Of a DNA stretch of 5,559 nucleotides, positions 4,264-5,559 are shown in pieces; the first letter of the stretch is position 1; the number at the start of each line of letters is the position of its first letter. A model generated the notes under the pieces. The model ran no database searches and was not told the DNA's origin. It saw only the letters and a program-made list of their open reading frames with translations. The position numbers and the translations under genes were made by a program. This DNA comes from a bacterium (GTDB lineage Bacteria > Patescibacteria > Paceibacteria > UBA9973): NCBI GenBank assembly GCA_021813235.1, contig JAKALG010000064.1:1-5559 (forward strand). Direction: 5' to 3'.

Positions 4264-4626
4264 TTATTTATATTGTTGTAATGCTTCGCCGACTTTTTGT
4301 TCTACTAAATCATTTAATTCTTGCTGGTTTGCTTTCTGCAAGTCTATTTTATTTTCCTCATAAACATTAGCAGCCACATAGCGGACAAACATATTAGCAA
4401 AGAAAGAACCTACTGTAAGTATAATAGTAAATCCAATACTCGCTACTGCAATGATGGTTTTTACTTTTGCTTCAATTTTGGAAGTGCGTCCGTTGGCAGT
4501 AGCCTGTTTATTATCTATTCTATCCAATCGCACAAATACACCAGTTTCGGGGTTATCAAACTTGTCTGCTATAAACTCTTTTATTGAATAACTGTCATCT
4601 GCCATGTTTATGATTATTTTGGTCAT
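4264..4626 (-). CDS. single-TM protein with flanking helices, lysis-region (XhlA-like layout)
   Basis: A 120-aa protein, or 113 aa if it starts at the internal ATG 4605 (MADDSYSIKEF); neither start has a good ribosome binding site. The N-terminal half is polar and charged (FVRLDRIDNKQATANGRTSKIEAKVK). A single membrane segment spans about residues 56-80 (VKTIIAVASIGFTIILTVGSFF), and a charged helix follows (ENKIDLQKANQQELNDLVEQKVGEALQQYK), probably coiled-coil. A soluble helix ahead of one membrane helix recalls haemolysin XhlA-type holin partners of phage lysis cassettes, but XhlA normally ends soon after its membrane helix, so this is only a layout resemblance. Its place between another small membrane protein and the peptidase supports a lysis role. 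Confidence 0.75.
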   Translation of the reverse strand: MTKIIINMADDSYSIKEFIADKFDNPETGVFVRLDRIDNKQATANGRTSKIEAKVKTIIAVASIGFTIILTVGSFFANMFVRYVAANVYEENKIDLQKANQQELNDLVEQKVGEALQQYK

Positions 4627-4641
4627 CTTAATGATGACGAA

Positions 4642-4794
4642 TTACTTCTGATATGGTTGCGGATAATCTGTTAATACTGGCTGGCTTTCGTGGAAAATGT
4701 TTACGACCAAGGCAAGGATTATAGCGGACAGGATGATAATCCAAATCCACTTGCCCCTAAACACCTTTTTCAATTCTACTTTAATCGGTTTCAT
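4642..4794 (-). CDS. single-TM protein, 50 aa
   Basis: ATG 4794 shares a base with the stop of the 99-aa gene upstream (TAATG), and the stop is 15 bases before the next ATG at 4626, so it sits cleanly in the operon. The protein begins with a basic stretch (MKPIKVELKKVFRGK), has one strong membrane helix at about residues 16-33 (WIWIIILSAIILALVV), and ends with a short polar, proline-rich tail (HESQPVLTDYPQPYQK). The positive-inside rule puts the N-terminus in the cytoplasm and the tail outside. No lipobox cysteine is present, so it is not a lipoprotein spanin subunit; a pinholin, antiholin or small inner-membrane lysis factor is conceivable. Function is unassigned. Confidence 0.7.
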   Translation of the reverse strand: MKPIKVELKKVFRGKWIWIIILSAIILALVVNIFHESQPVLTDYPQPYQK

Positions 4795-5093
4795 TATTGC
4801 AAGGTTGGAACAAAGTTTCCAATAGCTTCTGCTTCTACATCTCTGGGGTCGGGGGTTTCCGCCTTATATTGAGCCATGGCGTCATCGGATAATTTCTGCA
4901 GGGCGGCGGCAAAAAGCCACGGCACAAAAGGGACAGGATTTGCTATCTGACTTCCCGGATTCTGCGGGTCGTCTATTGTATCTGAATATCCTCTTGCTTT
5001 TTTTGCCCAAGTAAGCTGGTCGGCGGTAATAGCCGAATAATCTATTGTTAATGTATTTGCTACGCTATCGTATGTTAATCCTATTTTTCCCAT
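4794..5093 (-). CDS. hypothetical phage protein after the tail fibre, 99 aa
   Basis: A soluble acidic protein. The N-terminal part (MGKIGLTYDSVANTLTIDYSAITADQLTWAKKARGYSDTIDDP) is predicted as short strands and a helix, the middle holds an N-P-V-P-F-V-P-W motif, and the C-terminal half is Ala-rich and helical (LFAAALQKLSDDAMAQYKAETPDPRDVEAEAI). A GGAAAA sequence lies before ATG 5093. It follows the tail-fibre gene with a 41-base gap and shares its higher GC content, so it is probably expressed late with virion genes. A tail-fibre accessory or assembly role is conceivable, but I do not recognise the family. Confidence 0.75.
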   Translation of the reverse strand: MGKIGLTYDSVANTLTIDYSAITADQLTWAKKARGYSDTIDDPQNPGSQIANPVPFVPWLFAAALQKLSDDAMAQYKAETPDPRDVEAEAIGNFVPTLQ

Positions 5094-5134
5094 AATATTT
5101 TCCAGTTTATTGACTTAGTGGTCGTTATTTATAA

Positions 5135-5559
5135 TTAACTAATTGCTGTTATAATTCCATTTTTAATCGTAATGCTGGTCGGGTTGGCGTAAGTTCCATC
5201 TGCCGCCGGTGTAATACTACTGTTCGCTTCGGCGTTGGCTATCGTAATATCAGTCGTGTAAGCTATCGTTTTCCTGGTCGGGCCCGTTGTCTGAGTAACA
5301 AACAAATTCGTTCCATCCCATTCTACCGCTCCCGCTTCGGCAGTTGTTAAATTAGTTCCGGCGGTAAATTTTAAGGGTGCGGTATTGGCTGTAGCGGTGC
5401 CTGCTTTCAAATGAAGATAAGCTGTCGGGCTTGTCGTCCCGATGCCGACGTTGCCATTTGTCCCAAACCAAGCGATATTTACTGTTTTTGTCGCGCTATC
5501 GCTAAAAAGAATTCCAGTACTACCACCGTAGAACCTCATAGTGTTATCAGCTTGAAAAT
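5135..5559 (-). CDS. tail-fibre-like protein, C-terminal part (partial)
   Basis: The reading frame is open to the window edge (FQADNTMRFYGGSTGILFSD continues in frame past the ATG at 5539), so that ATG is internal and the gene is incomplete. About 141 C-terminal residues are visible. The stretch GNVGIGTTSPTAYLHLKAGT is a hallmark of trimeric phage tail fibres and related host-recognition proteins. It is followed by short strand-rich segments (APLKFTAGTNLTTAEAGAVEWDGTNLFVTQ) and ends ITIKNGIITAIS. Thr, Ala, Gly and Asn dominate and no charged helices are present, typical of beta-helical fibre tips. No C-terminal chaperone/intramolecular protease domain (the KEN-type tail) is seen; the protein ends directly after the strand-rich part. 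Confidence 0.85.
   Translation of the reverse strand, partial: FQADNTMRFYGGSTGILFSDSATKTVNIAWFGTNGNVGIGTTSPTAYLHLKAGTATANTAPLKFTAGTNLTTAEAGAVEWDGTNLFVTQTTGPTRKTIAYTTDITIANAEANSSITPAADGTYANPTSITIKNGIITAIS

Noticed and set aside
4321..4587. 88-aa plus-strand ORF
   Set aside because: Antisense shadow of the one-TM protein gene; cysteine- and tyrosine-rich composition is typical of a reverse-strand frame.
4690..4872. 60-aa plus-strand ORF
   Set aside because: Antisense to the 50-aa TM gene and the 99-aa gene, which are linked by a TAATG junction.

Overview
The window looks like part of an AT-rich genome of a tailed bacteriophage (Caudoviricetes), free or integrated. Evidence: a tail-fibre-like C-terminus with the GNVGIGTTSP signature, a lysis cassette (holin-like proteins around a papain-like peptidase with a peptidoglycan-binding domain), a DnaD/replisome-organizer-like replication protein and two small HNH proteins. 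Nearly all genes are on the minus strand, packed with TAATG, ATGA and other short overlaps. The standard code (TGA as stop) fits. Several families look like those on contigs from uncultured bacteria, possibly Patescibacteria/CPR; this host guess is recollection, not proof. No integrase, terminase or capsid gene is in view.

Layout, read in the direction of minus-strand transcription (high to low coordinates). 5559-4794: the tail-fibre end and a 99-aa protein, visibly richer in GC than the rest. 4794-2920: lysis region with a 50-aa one-TM protein, a 113/120-aa one-TM protein, a 51-aa protein, the peptidase and a two-TM holin-like protein. 2919-2683: a hairpin-rich intergenic region closed by a minus-strand terminator. 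2684-2017: a promoter, a roughly 165-nt multibranched structured RNA with GAAA and UUCG tetraloops on the minus strand, a 66-aa zinc-ribbon-like protein and an 83-aa HNH protein, both genes with strong ribosome binding sites.

1802-1965 is the only convincing plus-strand unit: promoter, tRNA-like gene with a CAT anticodon, and terminator, standing alone. 1768-1: a second minus-strand operon. It starts with two interlocked long inverted repeats overlapping a possible 36-aa ORF, then an HNH endonuclease, a replication-initiation protein with iteron-like repeats in its linker, a 101-aa protein and the start of a further gene that runs off the window.

The most interesting features are non-coding: the structured RNA at 2470-2634, the mutually exclusive hairpins at 1629-1732, and the compact tRNA-like unit between them. 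Both HNH genes lie downstream of strongly structured RNA on their own strand.
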